Assembly: GCA_001429555.1 (NCBI GenBank)
Contig: LMSR01000017.1
Coordinates: forward strand, 62,001 to 126,000
Origin: Nocardioides sp. Soil797
GTDB taxonomy: Bacteria > Actinomycetota > Actinomycetes > Propionibacteriales > Nocardioidaceae
Reading direction: 5' to 3'
DNA: 64,000 nucleotides
Part shown: positions 35,705-47,892 of the stretch, one piece after another
Numbering within the stretch: position 1 is the stretch's first letter
Layout: each line of letters opens with the position of its first letter
Notes under the pieces: generated by a model
What the model saw: only the letters and a program-made list of their open reading frames with translations
Database searches by the model: none
Told to the model about the DNA's origin: nothing
Translations under genes and position numbers: made by a program

Positions 35705-35923
35705 GTGCTTGCTATGGCTATCGAAGGCTCCGCGAACATGATCGGCTACGGCCTCGCCGCGATCGGTCCCGGTATTGGTATCGGTCTGATCTTCGCCGCC
35801 TACATCAACGGTGTCGCCCGTCAGCCGGAGGCCCAGGGCCGCCTGCAGACCATCGCCATCCTGGGCTTCGCGCTCGCCGAGGCGCTCGCGATCATCGGTA
35901 TCGCCCTCGCGTTCGTCCTCTGA
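35705..35923 (+). CDS. atpE: ATP synthase subunit c (Fo)
   Basis: 72 residues from a GTG with a GAAAGGA ribosome site. Two membrane helices flank the polar loop [11 protein letters not shown]; the proton-carrying glutamate is E59 in [11 protein letters not shown]. The glycine pattern GPGIGIG in helix 1 is the ring-packing motif. This is the protein bound by diarylquinolines in mycobacteria. Confidence 0.97.
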   Translation: MLAMAIEGSANMIGYGLAAIGPGIGIGLIFAAYINGVARQPEAQGRLQTIAILGFALAEALAIIGIALAFVL

Positions 35924-35933
35924 CCCAGACTGA

Positions 35934-36496
<563 letters not shown>

Positions 36497-36497
<1 letters not shown>

Positions 36498-37306
36498 TGT
36501 CCATGCGCGGAGCCTCGGCCGAAGCACTGGCCGCACTGTCGACGGAGCTGGAGAGCCTGCTCTCCGGCGGCGCCGACGCCGTGCGGGTCGGCGACGACCT
36601 GTTCGCGGTGGCTCGCCTGGTCCGCCAGGACGGTGCGTTGCGGCGGGTCGCCACTGACCCGTCTCTGCCGGCCGACGCCAAGCAGGGCCTCGCGCAGGAC
36701 CTCTTCGGGGGCAAGGCCAGCGACGCCGCCCTGCAGCTGATCAAGAACGCCGTCGGTCGACGGTGGACCGTCAACCGCGACCTTGCCGATGCCATCGAGC
36801 GCCTCAGCGAGATTGCGAGCGTCCGGTCCGCCGGAAACGAGAGCGGCCGCCTCAGCGACGAGCTGTTCGCGGTGGGGCAGCTGGTCAGGGACAACTCCGA
36901 CCTTCGTGACGCCCTGTCCGACCCGGCGCGCAGCATCGAGGACAAGTCGGCGCTGATCGACAGCCTCCTCGGCGACAAGGTGTTGCCGGCAACGGCAACC
37001 CTCGCCAAGCAGGCCCTGGGCGGCAGCTACCGCACCGTCTCGGCGGCACTGGGCCAGTACCAGCAGGTTGCCGCGGCAGTGCACAGCCAGAGCGTGGCCG
37101 AGGTCCGAGTGGCTCGTCCGCTCTCCGAGGCCGACCGCACCCGGCTGGGCGCCGCACTGGCCCGGCAGTACGGTCGAGAGATCCACCTGAACGAGGTCAT
37201 CGACCCCGACGTGATCGGCGGTCTCCGTGTGGAGGTCGGCGACGACGTCATCGATGGCACCGTTTCCAGCCGGCTCAGTGACGCCGGCCGCAAGCTCGCC
37301 GGCTGA
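36497..37306 (+). CDS. atpH: ATP synthase subunit delta
   Basis: 269 residues, about 90 longer than in E. coli. As in many actinobacteria, the extra part is N-terminal (about 1-95), before the usual delta domain; the conserved C-terminal segment is HLNEVIDPDVIGGLRVEVGDDVIDGTVSSRL. It caps F1 and binds subunit b. It is not fused to subunit b, unlike the mycobacterial b-delta protein. Confidence 0.94.
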
Positions 37307-37358
37307 TCCCAGTGCGGCACCTGAACCGAACCGAGCAGATACAAGATAAGGAAGTGTG

Positions 37359-38999
37359 ATGACGGAGCTTTCGATCCGTCCGGACGAGATCCGGGACGCG
37401 CTGCAGCGCTTCGTGTCGGACTACAAGCCCGAGACCGCCAGCCGCGAAGAGGTCGGCCTCGTCGCCGAAGCCGGCGACGGCATCGCCCGCGTCAGCGGTC
37501 TGCCCTCTGTCATGGCCAACGAGCTGCTCGAGTTCGAGGACGGCACCCGAGGCCTGGCCCTGAACCTCGACACCCGCGAGATCGGTGTCGTCATCCTGGG
37601 TGACTTCGACAACATCGAAGAGGGCCAGACGGTGCGACGCACCGGCGAAGTCCTCTCCGTTCCCGTCGGCGACGGCTACCTGGGCCGCGTGGTCGACCCC
37701 CTCGGCAACGCCATCGACGGCCTCGGCGACCTCGAGACCACCGGCCGCCGCGCCCTTGAGCTCCAGGCGCCCGGCGTCATGGAGCGCAAGTCGGTGCACG
37801 AGCCGCTGGCCACCGGCATCAAGGCCATCGACGCCCTGACCCCGGTCGGCCGGGGTCAGCGTCAGCTGATCATCGGTGACCGCGCGACCGGCAAGACCAC
37901 GATCGCAATCGACACGATCATCAACCAGAAGGCCAACTGGGAGTCCGGTGACCCGGACAAGCAGGTGCGCTGCATCTACGTCGCGATCGGCCAGAAGGGG
38001 TCCACCATCGCCTCCGTGCGTGGCGCCCTGGAAGAGGCCGGAGCACTGGAGTACACGACCATCGTCGCGTCCCCGGCCTCCGACTCCGCCGGCTTCAAGT
38101 ACCTCGCCCCCTACACCGGCTCGGCCATCGGCCAGAACTGGATGTACGACGGCAAGCACGTCCTCATCGTCTTCGATGACCTGACCAAGCAGGCCGAGGC
38201 GTACCGCGCCGTGTCGCTGCTGCTGCGCCGCCCCCCGGGCCGTGAGGCCTACCCGGGTGACGTGTTCTACCTGCACAGCCGTCTGCTCGAGCGTTGCGCG
38301 AAGCTGTCCGACGAGATGGGCAAGGGCTCGATGACCGGTCTGCCGATCATCGAGACCAAGGCCAACGACGTCTCGGCGTTCATCCCGACCAACGTCATCT
38401 CGATCACCGATGGTCAGATCTTCCTGCAGTCCGACCTCTTCGCGGCCAACCAGCGCCCGGCCATCGACGTCGGTGTCTCGGTCTCGCGCGTGGGTGGTGC
38501 GGCGATGACGAAGGCGGTCAAGTCCGTCACCGGTTCGCTCAAGGTCGAGCTGGCCCAGTTCCGGGCCATGGAAGCGTTCGCCATGTTCGCCTCCGACCTC
38601 GACGCGGCTTCACGCCAGCAGCTCGACCGTGGACAGCGCCTGATGGCCCTGCTCAAGCAGCCTCAGTACTCGCCCTACCCGGTCGACGAGATGACCGTCT
38701 CACTGTGGACCGGCACGTCGGGTCGCCTGGACAAGGTGCCCACCGACGACGTGCTGCGCTTCGAGAACGAGTTCCTCGACTACCTGCGTCGCTCGCACGA
38801 CGGCATCCTCGCCGGCATCCGTGAGACCCAGAAGTTCGAGGACTCGACCGAAGACCAGCTCGCTTCGGCCTACGACTCCTTCCTCGACCAGTTCGAGACC
38901 TCGGACGGCCAGTCCATCAAGGCCGGCACCGAGACGCACGAGGCCCTCGAGGACGAGGACGTCGAGCAGGAGCAGATCGTCAAGCAGAAGCGGGGCTGA
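37359..38999 (+). CDS. atpA: ATP synthase subunit alpha
   Basis: 546 residues from the ATG at 37359, with AAGGAAG just upstream; a GTG three bases before is also possible. The nucleotide loop GDRATGKTT starts near 173, and the arginine-finger region [16 protein letters not shown] is present. The C-terminal extension is acidic ([16 protein letters not shown]), as in other actinobacteria, where it limits ATP hydrolysis. Confidence 0.97.
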   Translation: MTELSIRPDEIRDALQRFVSDYKPETASREEVGLVAEAGDGIARVSGLPSVMANELLEFEDGTRGLALNLDTREIGVVILGDFDNIEEGQTVRRTGEVLSVPVGDGYLGRVVDPLGNAIDGLGDLETTGRRALELQAPGVMERKSVHEPLATGIKAIDALTPVGRGQRQLIIGDRATGKTTIAIDTIINQKANWESGDPDKQVRCIYVAIGQKGSTIASVRGALEEAGALEYTTIVASPASDSAGFKYLAPYTGSAIGQNWMYDGKHVLIVFDDLTKQAEAYRAVSLLLRRPPGREAYPGDVFYLHSRLLERCAKLSDEMGKGSMTGLPIIETKANDVSAFIPTNVISITDGQIFLQSDLFAANQRPAIDVGVSVSRVGGAAMTKAVKSVTGSLKVELAQFRAMEAFAMFASDLDAASRQQLDRGQRLMALLKQPQYSPYPVDEMTVSLWTGTSGRLDKVPTDDVLRFENEFLDYLRRSHDGILAGIRETQKFEDSTEDQLASAYDSFLDQFETSDGQSIKAGTETHEALEDEDVEQEQIVKQKRG

Positions 39000-39046
39000 C
39001 CGCACGTGAACATCGATCCCCAGACCAGCGGCGGAGGTGATCTCTG

Positions 39047-39979
39047 ATGGCTCTCTCAGTGCGCGAGTACCGTGCGCGGATCAAGTCGACGGAGTCGATG
39101 AAGAAGATCACGCGTGCCATGGAGCTCATCGCCGCGTCGCGCATCATCAAGGCGCAGCAGCGGGCCGACGCGGCAGCGCCGTACGCCCGTGAGCTGACCC
39201 GTGCGGTCTCGGCCGTGGCGTCGTTCTCCAACGTCGACCACGCCCTGACCACCGAGCCGGAGAACCCCACCAAGGCCGCGATCCTCATCGTCACGAGTGA
39301 CCGTGGTCTGGCCGGGGCCTACTCCTCGAGCGTGCTCAAGGAGGCCGAGCGCCTCATCGAGAAGCTCCGGGGCGAGGGCAAGCAGGTCGACATCTACATC
39401 TCGGGCCGCAAGGGTGAGGCGTACTTCAAGTTCCGCGCCCGCCCGATCGTGCAGAGCTGGACGGGCTTCTCCGACCAGCCGACGTACGACGTGGCGCACG
39501 ACATCGGCGAAACGCTGATCCAGGCGTTCCTCAACGACGACGAGACCGTCGCGGAGGAAGGCGTGGCACCCGGTGCCGACGAGGTGCACGTGGTCTACAC
39601 GCGGTTCCGTTCGATGCTGGTCCAGGAGCCCACTGCGGTGCGGCTGCTGCCACTGGAGGTCGTCGAGGGAACCGAGGCTCCCGAGGATGCAGAGCTGTTG
39701 CCTCTCTATGAGTTCGAGCCGTCGCCGTCCGACGTCCTCGACTCCCTGCTCCCGCGTTACGTCCAGAGCCGCATCTTCTTCGCCCACCTGCAGGCTGCCG
39801 CTTCCGAGCTGGCGGCGCGTCAGAAGGCGATGAAGGCCGCAACCGACAACGCGGACGAGCTCATCAAGAAGTACACCCGTATTGCCAACCAGGCCCGTCA
39901 GGCCGGCATCACCCAGGAAATCAGCGAGATCGTCGGTGGCGTGAATGCCCTCGCCGACGCCAACGCCGGCCAAGACTGA
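39047..39979 (+). CDS. atpG: ATP synthase subunit gamma (rotor)
   Basis: 310 residues. It begins with the conserved helix [28 protein letters not shown] and ends with [32 protein letters not shown] rotor helices. An insertion at about 170-215 resembles that of mycobacterial gamma. It is the central shaft linking the c-ring to F1. Confidence 0.96.
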   Translation: MALSVREYRARIKSTESMKKITRAMELIAASRIIKAQQRADAAAPYARELTRAVSAVASFSNVDHALTTEPENPTKAAILIVTSDRGLAGAYSSSVLKEAERLIEKLRGEGKQVDIYISGRKGEAYFKFRARPIVQSWTGFSDQPTYDVAHDIGETLIQAFLNDDETVAEEGVAPGADEVHVVYTRFRSMLVQEPTAVRLLPLEVVEGTEAPEDAELLPLYEFEPSPSDVLDSLLPRYVQSRIFFAHLQAAASELAARQKAMKAATDNADELIKKYTRIANQARQAGITQEISEIVGGVNALADANAGQD

Positions 39980-41451
<1,472 letters not shown>

Positions 41452-41452
<1 letters not shown>

Positions 41453-41853
41453 TGAGCGACGACACCCTGCACGTCGAGCTGGTCGCGGCCGACCGCCTCG
41501 TCTGGTCGGGCGAGGCCAGCCAGGTCCTCGCCCGGACCACCGAGGGTGACGTCGGCATCCTGCCGAACCACGCTCCGGTCCTGGCGTTGATGGTCCATGG
41601 CGTCGTCGACGTCACCACGACCGACAACGAGACCTGGGTGGCGGCCGTGGACGAGGGATTCCTCTCCGTGGCCAACAACCGGATCTCGATCCTGGCGGAG
41701 CACGCCGAGATGGCACATGACATCGACCTCGAGAAGGCCAAGGCCGATCTCGAGCGGGTCAAGAAGTCCGGCGAGCTGCTCAACGACGCCGAGGAGGCGC
41801 TCCAGAGTGCGTGGGCCGAGGCCCGGATCAACGCGGCCGAACGGGCCTCCTGA
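41452..41853 (+). CDS. atpC: ATP synthase subunit epsilon
   Basis: 133 residues. The beta-sandwich with GDVGILPNHAPVLAL is typical, followed by the C-terminal two-helix region (EKAKADLERVKKSG...). It belongs to the rotor and regulates hydrolysis. It is the last gene of the synthase operon. Confidence 0.96.
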
Positions 41854-41911
41854 CAACTGAATTGTCCTGCCCGCTAGAGTGACGCCACGCGTCGCTTTGG
41901 AGGAGGGATGA

Positions 41912-42367
41912 ATGCCACTTTGGCAGTGGATCGTCGATTCGCTCGGCGTCGTCCTCCTGGCTGTCGTGGTCTTCGGCGTTGCCCTCGTCGTACGCCGTCG
42001 CGTGCTGTCTCGCAACGGCGGCACATTTGAGCTCAGTCACCGCGCTCGGTCCGCAAGGGCCGGGCGCGGTTGGGTTCTCGGGCTCGGGCGCTACTCGGGG
42101 GAGACCCTGGAGTGGTTCCGCATCTTCTCGCTCTCCCCGCGGCCGCGGCACAGCTGGTCACGCAGCCAGCTGGTCTACCGCGGGCGCCGTGATGCCGAGG
42201 GCATCGAGCAGATGTCCCTGTATGCCGAGCACCTGATCGTGGCTGCCGAGACCCCCGACGGGCCGATCGAGTTCGCTATGAGCCAGAGCTCGTTGATGGG
42301 CTTCCAGTCCTGGCTGGAGGCGGCTCCTCCCGGTGCCGACTGGAACCAGCAGCGCCCCCTTCGCTGA
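41912..42367 (+). CDS. DUF2550 family membrane-anchored protein
   Basis: 151 residues: one N-terminal membrane helix (about 6-27) and a soluble beta-rich domain with RGWVLGLGRYSGETLEWFRIFSLSPRP split around the conserved Trp and Arg residues. It matches DUF2550 (Rv1312), found after atpC across actinobacteria. The function is unknown; the location suggests a link with the synthase or the envelope. A strong GGAGGAGGG site lies upstream. Confidence 0.85.
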   Translation: MPLWQWIVDSLGVVLLAVVVFGVALVVRRRVLSRNGGTFELSHRARSARAGRGWVLGLGRYSGETLEWFRIFSLSPRPRHSWSRSQLVYRGRRDAEGIEQMSLYAEHLIVAAETPDGPIEFAMSQSSLMGFQSWLEAAPPGADWNQQRPLR

Positions 42368-42409
42368 GGACTCCTCAAGTCGGGCCCCGCGGCGCTGGCG
42401 GCGTGCTGC

Positions 42410-43606
42410 TCAGGCGCTGCGGCGTACCACCAGGTCCTGGACGTCGTCGATGTCGAAGTCGGGGATCTTCTCGCAGGCCTTCTTCGTGACCGAGCAGCGG
42501 ATCGACTCGCCTCCCACGGGGTAGGGGCCGTCCTCCGGCTCGCTGCGCCACTCGGAGTAGGCCTTCAGGAGCAGGGTGTGGGAGTCCTCCCAGGCGGGGA
42601 GTCCGTGACGGGCCCACTGCACGTTGAAGATGCCGGTCAGCGTGAGCCGGATCTTGCCCGAGCGGGCGTCACGTATGCGCAGTCGCCCGGCCGTCACCTG
42701 GTAGAGCCACTCGGACTTCGGTCGGTCGGCGGTGACGACCAGCTTGTTGTCGGGGGACCAGGAGACGACGTGTTCCCACCTCCTGGTGGTCCACAGGCGC
42801 TTCTTGTCCGACTTCCGCACGATGGCGGTGTGCCTGCCCTCCTGCACGGCGAGGCGCCCGGTGGCGAGGTTGATCGCCGGGGCCGGCGTGTCGTCGCTCA
42901 TCGAGTCCATGCCGGGGTCGTTGCGCGAAGCGCGCCTGTCCCAAGCCCGCACCTTCTTCGTGCGCAGGTTCGCAGTCCACAGGTCGCCACCACGTCGGGT
43001 GTGGAACCAGACGTCGGTCTTCGTCAGGGCCACCGCGGCGAGCCAAGACTTCTTGGGCAGGACCCAATGGCCCAGTCGCTTGCCGTCACGGATTCGCAGG
43101 ACGTCGATGGTGCGGTTGCCGTCGGTGAGGGCCACCGTGCGTCCGTTGCGTGACACCACGGAGAACCAGAGAGAGGTCTCGATCCTGGACCGGCCGGTCA
43201 CCGTGCGCAGCTTGTGCTTCTTGCCCGAGTCGCTGATGAACTTGATGAAGGTGCGCTGCTTGTTGTTCCTCTGCCACGGCTCCTGCTCGGTGTAGAGGTA
43301 GCCCCCGTGGGCTCGCCGCAGATCGGAGACCGAGTTGTCCGTGGTGGTGAGTGTCAGCGACCTGCGCCCGGGGCGAACGAGTTTCTTGGTCACGTGGTCG
43401 GCCCAGGCAATGGACGGCAGAGGGCCGTCGGGCAAGTCATCGGCAACCACCTTCACGGTGGCCGGTGCACGCTGGCTGGAATCGTCGCCGCCGACTGTTG
43501 CTCCGGCCGCACCACCGGCCAGCGCCGACCCGGTCAGTGGCGCAGCCAGCAACAGGGCCAGAGCGGGCAAACTGGATGTGCGGAGGCGTCCCCCGAGTGC
43601 AGTCAT
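42410..43606 (-). CDS. Secreted beta-propeller-like protein
   Basis: 398 residues from the ATG at 43604-43606, which opens with a signal peptide (LPALALLLAAPLTGSALAGGA). The rest has repeating beta units such as RNGRTVALTDGNRTIDVLRI, VVSWSPDNKLVVTADRP and RLRIRDARSGKIRLTLTG, as in WD40/TolB-type propellers. Two cysteines near the C terminus (IRCSVTKKACEKIP) may pair. No enzyme motif is seen. It is divergent from an ABC exporter. Confidence 0.7.
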   Translation of the reverse strand: MTALGGRLRTSSLPALALLLAAPLTGSALAGGAAGATVGGDDSSQRAPATVKVVADDLPDGPLPSIAWADHVTKKLVRPGRRSLTLTTTDNSVSDLRRAHGGYLYTEQEPWQRNNKQRTFIKFISDSGKKHKLRTVTGRSRIETSLWFSVVSRNGRTVALTDGNRTIDVLRIRDGKRLGHWVLPKKSWLAAVALTKTDVWFHTRRGGDLWTANLRTKKVRAWDRRASRNDPGMDSMSDDTPAPAINLATGRLAVQEGRHTAIVRKSDKKRLWTTRRWEHVVSWSPDNKLVVTADRPKSEWLYQVTAGRLRIRDARSGKIRLTLTGIFNVQWARHGLPAWEDSHTLLLKAYSEWRSEPEDGPYPVGGESIRCSVTKKACEKIPDFDIDDVQDLVVRRSA

Positions 43607-43732
43607 CTTCTGACGGTAACAGTGTCGGGAGGTGGGGGTGAGTCGATCGGGCCGGGTGGAGTGGGGCGCCCAAGGCTCCGTTAGGGTCGCCATCGAACCC
43701 GAACCACGTGCCGTCAACCAGCGAGGACGACC

Positions 43733-44644
43733 ATGCAGGGCTCTGCCATCCAGATCAGCGGGCTGACCAAGAACTTCGGCGGCGTCCGGGCCGTCGACAC
43801 GTTGAGCTTCTCCGTGGAACCGGGTGTGGTCACCGGATTCCTCGGACCCAACGGTGCGGGAAAGACCACCACGTTGCGGATGCTGCTGGGGTTGGTCGAG
43901 GCCGATGCCGGCACGGCCACCATCGGCGGCCACAAGTACGTCGACATCGAGCGCCCGGCGTCGACCGTCGGCGCCGCACTCGAGGCGGCCAGCTTCCACC
44001 CGGGGCGCACGGCTCTCGATCACCTTCGCGTGCACGCCCCACTCGTGGGTGTCTCGGACAAGACCTGCGGCGAGGTGCTCGACCACGTCGGACTCGGGGC
44101 AGCAGCGGACCGAAAGGTCGGCGGCTTCTCGCTCGGCATGCGGCAACGCCTCGGGTTGGCCACCACGCTGCTCGGGGATCCCGGCGTACTCGTGCTCGAC
44201 GAGCCGGCCAACGGCCTGGACCCCGAGGGCATCGTGTGGCTGCGAGGCTTCCTCCGACACCTGGCCCACGACGAAGGACGCACGGTGCTGGTCTCCAGCC
44301 ACGTCCTCGGCGAGGTGCAGGCCACGGTCGACAACGTCGTCGTGATCGCTGGCGGAAGGCTCGTCCACGAGTCGCCGCTGGAGGAGCTGGTTGCGATGGC
44401 GGCGAGCAAGGTCAAGGTGGTCACGCCCGACGCCGACGGGTTCGTCCGGCTCGCGCAGGAACGGGGTTGGGAGTTCGAGACGGTCAGCGGCGGACTCACG
44501 GTGATGGGCGCCAGCCCGGCGGAGGTCGGCGCCGCAGCTCACGCCGAACATCTGGAGATCCACGGCCTGGCCGGTGAGGGCATGGGGCTGGAGGAGGTCT
44601 TCCTCAGACTGACCGACCCACGGCGCGGGGAGGAGGCAGCATGA
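43733..44644 (+). CDS. ABC transporter ATP-binding protein (exporter type)
   Basis: 303 residues. Walker A is GPNGAGKTT (38-46), the signature is the variant FSLGMRQ (132-138) in place of LSGGQ, and Walker B is VLVLDEP (152-158). The FSLGMRQ form and the C-terminal extension are typical of DrrA/BcrA-like actinobacterial exporters. The permease gene overlaps its stop (ATGA). A -10-like TAGGGT lies at 43682. The substrate is unknown. Confidence 0.9.
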   Translation: MQGSAIQISGLTKNFGGVRAVDTLSFSVEPGVVTGFLGPNGAGKTTTLRMLLGLVEADAGTATIGGHKYVDIERPASTVGAALEAASFHPGRTALDHLRVHAPLVGVSDKTCGEVLDHVGLGAAADRKVGGFSLGMRQRLGLATTLLGDPGVLVLDEPANGLDPEGIVWLRGFLRHLAHDEGRTVLVSSHVLGEVQATVDNVVVIAGGRLVHESPLEELVAMAASKVKVVTPDADGFVRLAQERGWEFETVSGGLTVMGASPAEVGAAAHAEHLEIHGLAGEGMGLEEVFLRLTDPRRGEEAA

Positions 44645-45465
44645 AGGCGACCCTGAAGAGCGAGTGGCGCAAGGTCACCACCACCAAGCTGTGGTGGGTG
44701 CTGGCCCTGGTGATGTTCGCCTACATGGCCTTCCTCGGTGCAGTCCTCGGATTCTCGTTCGTGCAGTCGCCCGAACAGGCCTCGGCCAGCGCCGGAGGGG
44801 GCGGCGGCATGAGCGGCCTCGAGGCGGCGCAGGCGACGTACACCATCGGCGCATCGCTCGGTTACGTGTTCCCGCTGATCGCCGGCGCCCTGGCGATGAC
44901 CGGCGAGTTCCGCCACCAGACGATCACCCCGAGCCTGCTCTTCCAGCCGAAGCGCTCGGTGCTCCTCGGCGCCAAGCTGCTGGTCAACCTCGCGATGGGG
45001 TTGCTCTACGGCATCGTCGGGACGTTGGGTGCCATCGCCGGGGGCGCTCCGCTGCTCGGCACGATCGGCGAAGGCCTCTACCTGGGCAACGGCGAGGTGT
45101 TGGGCAACATCTTCTTCTCGGTGATCGCGTTGGCCATCTGGGCCGTGATCGGGGTCGGCCTCGGCACCTTCCTGCCCAACCAGGTGGCCGCCATCGTGGT
45201 GATCCTGGCCTTCACCCAGTTCGTCGAGCCGATCCTGCGGGTCGGGCTCGCCGCCGGTGGTGACGCTGCCGACATTGCGGCACTGAGCGATGCGGCCAAG
45301 TTCCTCCCGGGTGCCGCTGCAGAGGCCCTGGCCGGGACGTCGTTCTATGCTGCCTCAGGACTGGACCTGCTCGCTCGTTGGGCGGGTGCCCTGGTGCTGG
45401 TGGGCTATGCGGCCGGGTTCGCGCTGATCGGTCGCTTCACCACACTCCGCAAGGACGTCACCTGA
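44641..45465 (+). CDS. ABC transporter permease (ABC-2 type)
   Basis: 274 residues with about six membrane segments, starting with a cytoplasmic KSEWRKVTTTKLWWV motif that is typical of ABC-2 permeases in which a short amphipathic helix precedes the first membrane span. A glycine-rich outer loop (SASAGGGGGMSGLEA) follows. It forms the exporter with the preceding ATPase. Confidence 0.88.
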   Translation: MKATLKSEWRKVTTTKLWWVLALVMFAYMAFLGAVLGFSFVQSPEQASASAGGGGGMSGLEAAQATYTIGASLGYVFPLIAGALAMTGEFRHQTITPSLLFQPKRSVLLGAKLLVNLAMGLLYGIVGTLGAIAGGAPLLGTIGEGLYLGNGEVLGNIFFSVIALAIWAVIGVGLGTFLPNQVAAIVVILAFTQFVEPILRVGLAAGGDAADIAALSDAAKFLPGAAAEALAGTSFYAASGLDLLARWAGALVLVGYAAGFALIGRFTTLRKDVT

Positions 45466-45466
45466 G

Positions 45467-46696
45467 ATGACCACTCGCCGGGAGCCGGGCATCCCGGTCA
45501 CACGGCTCCGGGCCGCACGCAACGCGGTCTCGCTCGTCTTCGTGCTCAACGGCTTCTGCTTCGCGTCGTGGGTCTCCCGAGTGCCCGACACCCGTGAGCG
45601 CTTGAGCCTGTCCAACGGGCAGTTGGGCCTGCTGTTGCTGGCCCTGTCGATGGGCTCCCTCCTGGCCCTGCCCCTGACCGGTGCCGTGATCGAGCGCGTC
45701 GGCGCCGCCCGCGTCGTACTCCTGGGGGTGTCGGTCGACGTGGTCGGCCTGTTCCTGGTCGCCCTCGGTGCGTCGGTCCTTGAGTCACCGTGGCCGGCGG
45801 CCGCCGGGTTGTTCCTCTACGGAATGGGCACCGGGACCTGGGATGTGGCGATGAACGTCGAGGGCGCTGCCGTCGAGCACGAGCTCGCGCGGGCGATCAT
45901 GCCGCGTTTCCACGCGGCGTTCAGCCTGGGCACGGTGCTCGGTGCCGGGCTCGGGGTCGTGGCGGCGGGACTCCACCTGCCGATGACCTGGCACCTCGGT
46001 GGCGTGGGAGTCGTGGCCGCCCTGGTCGTCGTGCCCGCGGTGAGGTCGTTCCTCCCGCGCGACCGGGAGGCGGGGGAGGAACCGCCCGAACGACTCTCGG
46101 CGCTGAGCGCGTGGAAGGAGCCGCGCACCCTGATGATCGGGTTGATGGTTCTCGCCCTGGCCCTGACCGAGGGTGCCGCCAACGACTGGCTCGCCCTTGC
46201 CCTGGTCGACGGCTACGACGTGGCGCACTGGGTCGGCGTCGCCGGGTTCGCCCTCTTCGTGTCCGCGATGACGGCAGGAAGGCTGTGGGGGAGCGCCCTG
46301 CTCGACCGGCACGGACGAGTGGCGGTGCTCTGGTCGACGATGGTCGCTGCCGCCGCGGGGCTGGTGTTGATCGTCTTCGGCGGGCACCCTGCCGTCGCGG
46401 CCGTCGGCATCGTGCTGTGGGGACTGGGTGCCTCGCTCGGATTCCCGGTCGGGATGAGCGCCGCCGCGGATGATCCGAGACGGGCCGCGGCCCGGGTCAG
46501 CGTGGTCTCGACGATCGGCTACACCGCATTCCTGGCCGGCCCGCCGTTGCTCGGCTTCCTGGCCGAGGAGGTCGGCACGCTGCGCGCGCTGCTGGTCGTC
46601 GTACTGCTCCTGGTGCCGTCGGCGCTCGTGGTTCCGGCGGCTCGGGAATCGCGTGGTCCCGCGGCGCGGCAGCGCTCAGCCGGCATCAAGGATTGA
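45467..46696 (+). CDS. MFS transporter
   Basis: 409 residues with twelve predicted membrane segments. The early segment VLNGFCFASWVSRVPDTRERLSLSNGQLG and the second-half GRLWGSALLDRHGR resemble the YbjJ-like MFS proteins with a single-domain duplication. It starts one base after the ABC permease stop, so the three genes may form one export operon. The substrate is unknown. Confidence 0.85.
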   Translation: MTTRREPGIPVTRLRAARNAVSLVFVLNGFCFASWVSRVPDTRERLSLSNGQLGLLLLALSMGSLLALPLTGAVIERVGAARVVLLGVSVDVVGLFLVALGASVLESPWPAAAGLFLYGMGTGTWDVAMNVEGAAVEHELARAIMPRFHAAFSLGTVLGAGLGVVAAGLHLPMTWHLGGVGVVAALVVVPAVRSFLPRDREAGEEPPERLSALSAWKEPRTLMIGLMVLALALTEGAANDWLALALVDGYDVAHWVGVAGFALFVSAMTAGRLWGSALLDRHGRVAVLWSTMVAAAAGLVLIVFGGHPAVAAVGIVLWGLGASLGFPVGMSAAADDPRRAAARVSVVSTIGYTAFLAGPPLLGFLAEEVGTLRALLVVVLLLVPSALVVPAARESRGPAARQRSAGIKD

Positions 46697-46721
46697 CGGC
46701 TCGGCCATCAAGGATTGACGG
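46684..46721 (+). repeat. Direct repeat at the MFS gene 3' end
   Basis: CATCAAGGATTGACGG occurs at 46684-46699, where it encodes the last codons and the stop, and again at 46706-46721, a 22-base shift. This looks like a recent local duplication of the gene end. Confidence 0.8.
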
Positions 46722-46729
46722 GTCGTGGG

Positions 46730-47305
46730 TCAGGAGCGCTCGCCGCCGGGGACCCAGAGGACGTCGCCGTTCTCCCGGTTCGCGTGGCGGGCCAGGATGA
46801 ACAACAGGTCGGAGAGCCGGTTGAGGTACTTGATGGCGAGCACGTTCATGGTGTCCGCGTGCTCGCCGAACGCCAGCCAGCCGGCCCGTTCCGCACGGCG
46901 TACGACAGTGCGCGCGACGTGGAGGTGGGCGGCTCCCGGCGTACCGCCGTTGAGGATGAACGAGCGCAGCTTCTCGAGTGGCTCGTTGAACTGGTCGCAC
47001 CACCCCTCGAGCCGGTCGATGTAGTCCTGCTCGACGCGCAGGGGCGGGTACTCGGGGTTCTCCACGATCGGCGTGCAGAAGTCGGCACCGACGTCGAAGA
47101 GGTCGTTCTGGATCGTGGTGAGCACCGTGGTCACCTCTGCGTCGAGGTCTCCCTGGGCCAAGGCGACCCCGATGAACGCGTTGGCCTCGTCGACGGTGGA
47201 GTAGGCCTCCAGCCGGAGGTCGTTCTTCGAGGTGAGGCTCATGTCGCCGAGCCGGGTCTGTCCGGCGTCGCCGGTGCGGGTGTAGATGCGCGTGAGGTTG
47301 ACCAT
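46730..47305 (-). CDS. Cob(I)alamin adenosyltransferase, PduO type
   Basis: 191 residues from the ATG at 47303-47305. TRTGDAGQTRLGD is the ATP-binding signature, and HVARTVVRRAERAG and LNRLSDLLFILARHANRE belong to the conserved helices. It makes adenosylcobalamin, the cofactor of the mutase encoded at 48540. It corresponds to Rv1314c in M. tuberculosis. Confidence 0.93.
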   Translation of the reverse strand: MVNLTRIYTRTGDAGQTRLGDMSLTSKNDLRLEAYSTVDEANAFIGVALAQGDLDAEVTTVLTTIQNDLFDVGADFCTPIVENPEYPPLRVEQDYIDRLEGWCDQFNEPLEKLRSFILNGGTPGAAHLHVARTVVRRAERAGWLAFGEHADTMNVLAIKYLNRLSDLLFILARHANRENGDVLWVPGGERS

Positions 47306-47569
47306 GCCGTCGAGCGTAGTGGCGTCCGGGACCGGGGGTCCGTGAGGGTCACGCCCCGAAATCACATGCGCCACATGCGTCACATAGCGGACGCGGGAGG
47401 CGGGGATTGTCCGGCCAAGGGGAGGCACCTGAAAATAGGTGGAGATTCGTGGGTTTCGAGGCAACGCTTTGGGTGTGCTTCGCGTCATAGTCTTTGAAGG
47501 GACTCGTCCCTGTCATTGAGCAGCAGTTGTCGAGGGTGACCAATCGGGGGTCACCACGAAGGAGGGGAC

Positions 47570-47878
47570 ATGGACATCGTTCGCGACGGTTCCACGCTCG
47601 TTCTTGCTGGCCAATTCGACGTCCGGAGCACCATGGAGGTCCGGGCCGCGATCTACGACCACATCGAGTCGACGGCCGACGACGTGGTCGTCGACCTCAC
47701 CGGCGTCACCACGGTTGACCTCACCGCGCTGAAGGTCCTTGCGGTGGCCACTCGGTCGACCGAGCGTGAGGGGCGACACCTGCGCCTGCGTGGCTGTGGC
47801 CCGGCGGTGCGCCGCCTGCTCCACCTCTCGCACCTGTTCCGCCTCGTCGACGTGGAGCGCGAGCAGATCTCCGCCTGA
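47570..47878 (+). CDS. STAS-domain protein (anti-sigma factor antagonist-like)
   Basis: 102 residues, one STAS domain: VVDLTGVTTVDLTALKVL at 40-57. The usual phosphorylatable serine in the DS(S/T)GL motif is replaced; here the segment reads D50-L51-T52-A53-L54. T52 could still be modified, but the normal RsbW target residue is missing. It may sequester an anti-sigma factor constitutively or have another role. It stands alone; the RsbW-like gene of this window is 45 kb away. Confidence 0.8.
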   Translation: MDIVRDGSTLVLAGQFDVRSTMEVRAAIYDHIESTADDVVVDLTGVTTVDLTALKVLAVATRSTEREGRHLRLRGCGPAVRRLLHLSHLFRLVDVEREQISA

Positions 47879-47892
47879 GTCACTCTGGGGCG

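Noticed and set aside
47365..47390. ACATGCG repeats before the STAS gene
   Set aside because: Three short copies of a common hexamer-like sequence with no regular spacing; not a convincing operator or CRISPR array.
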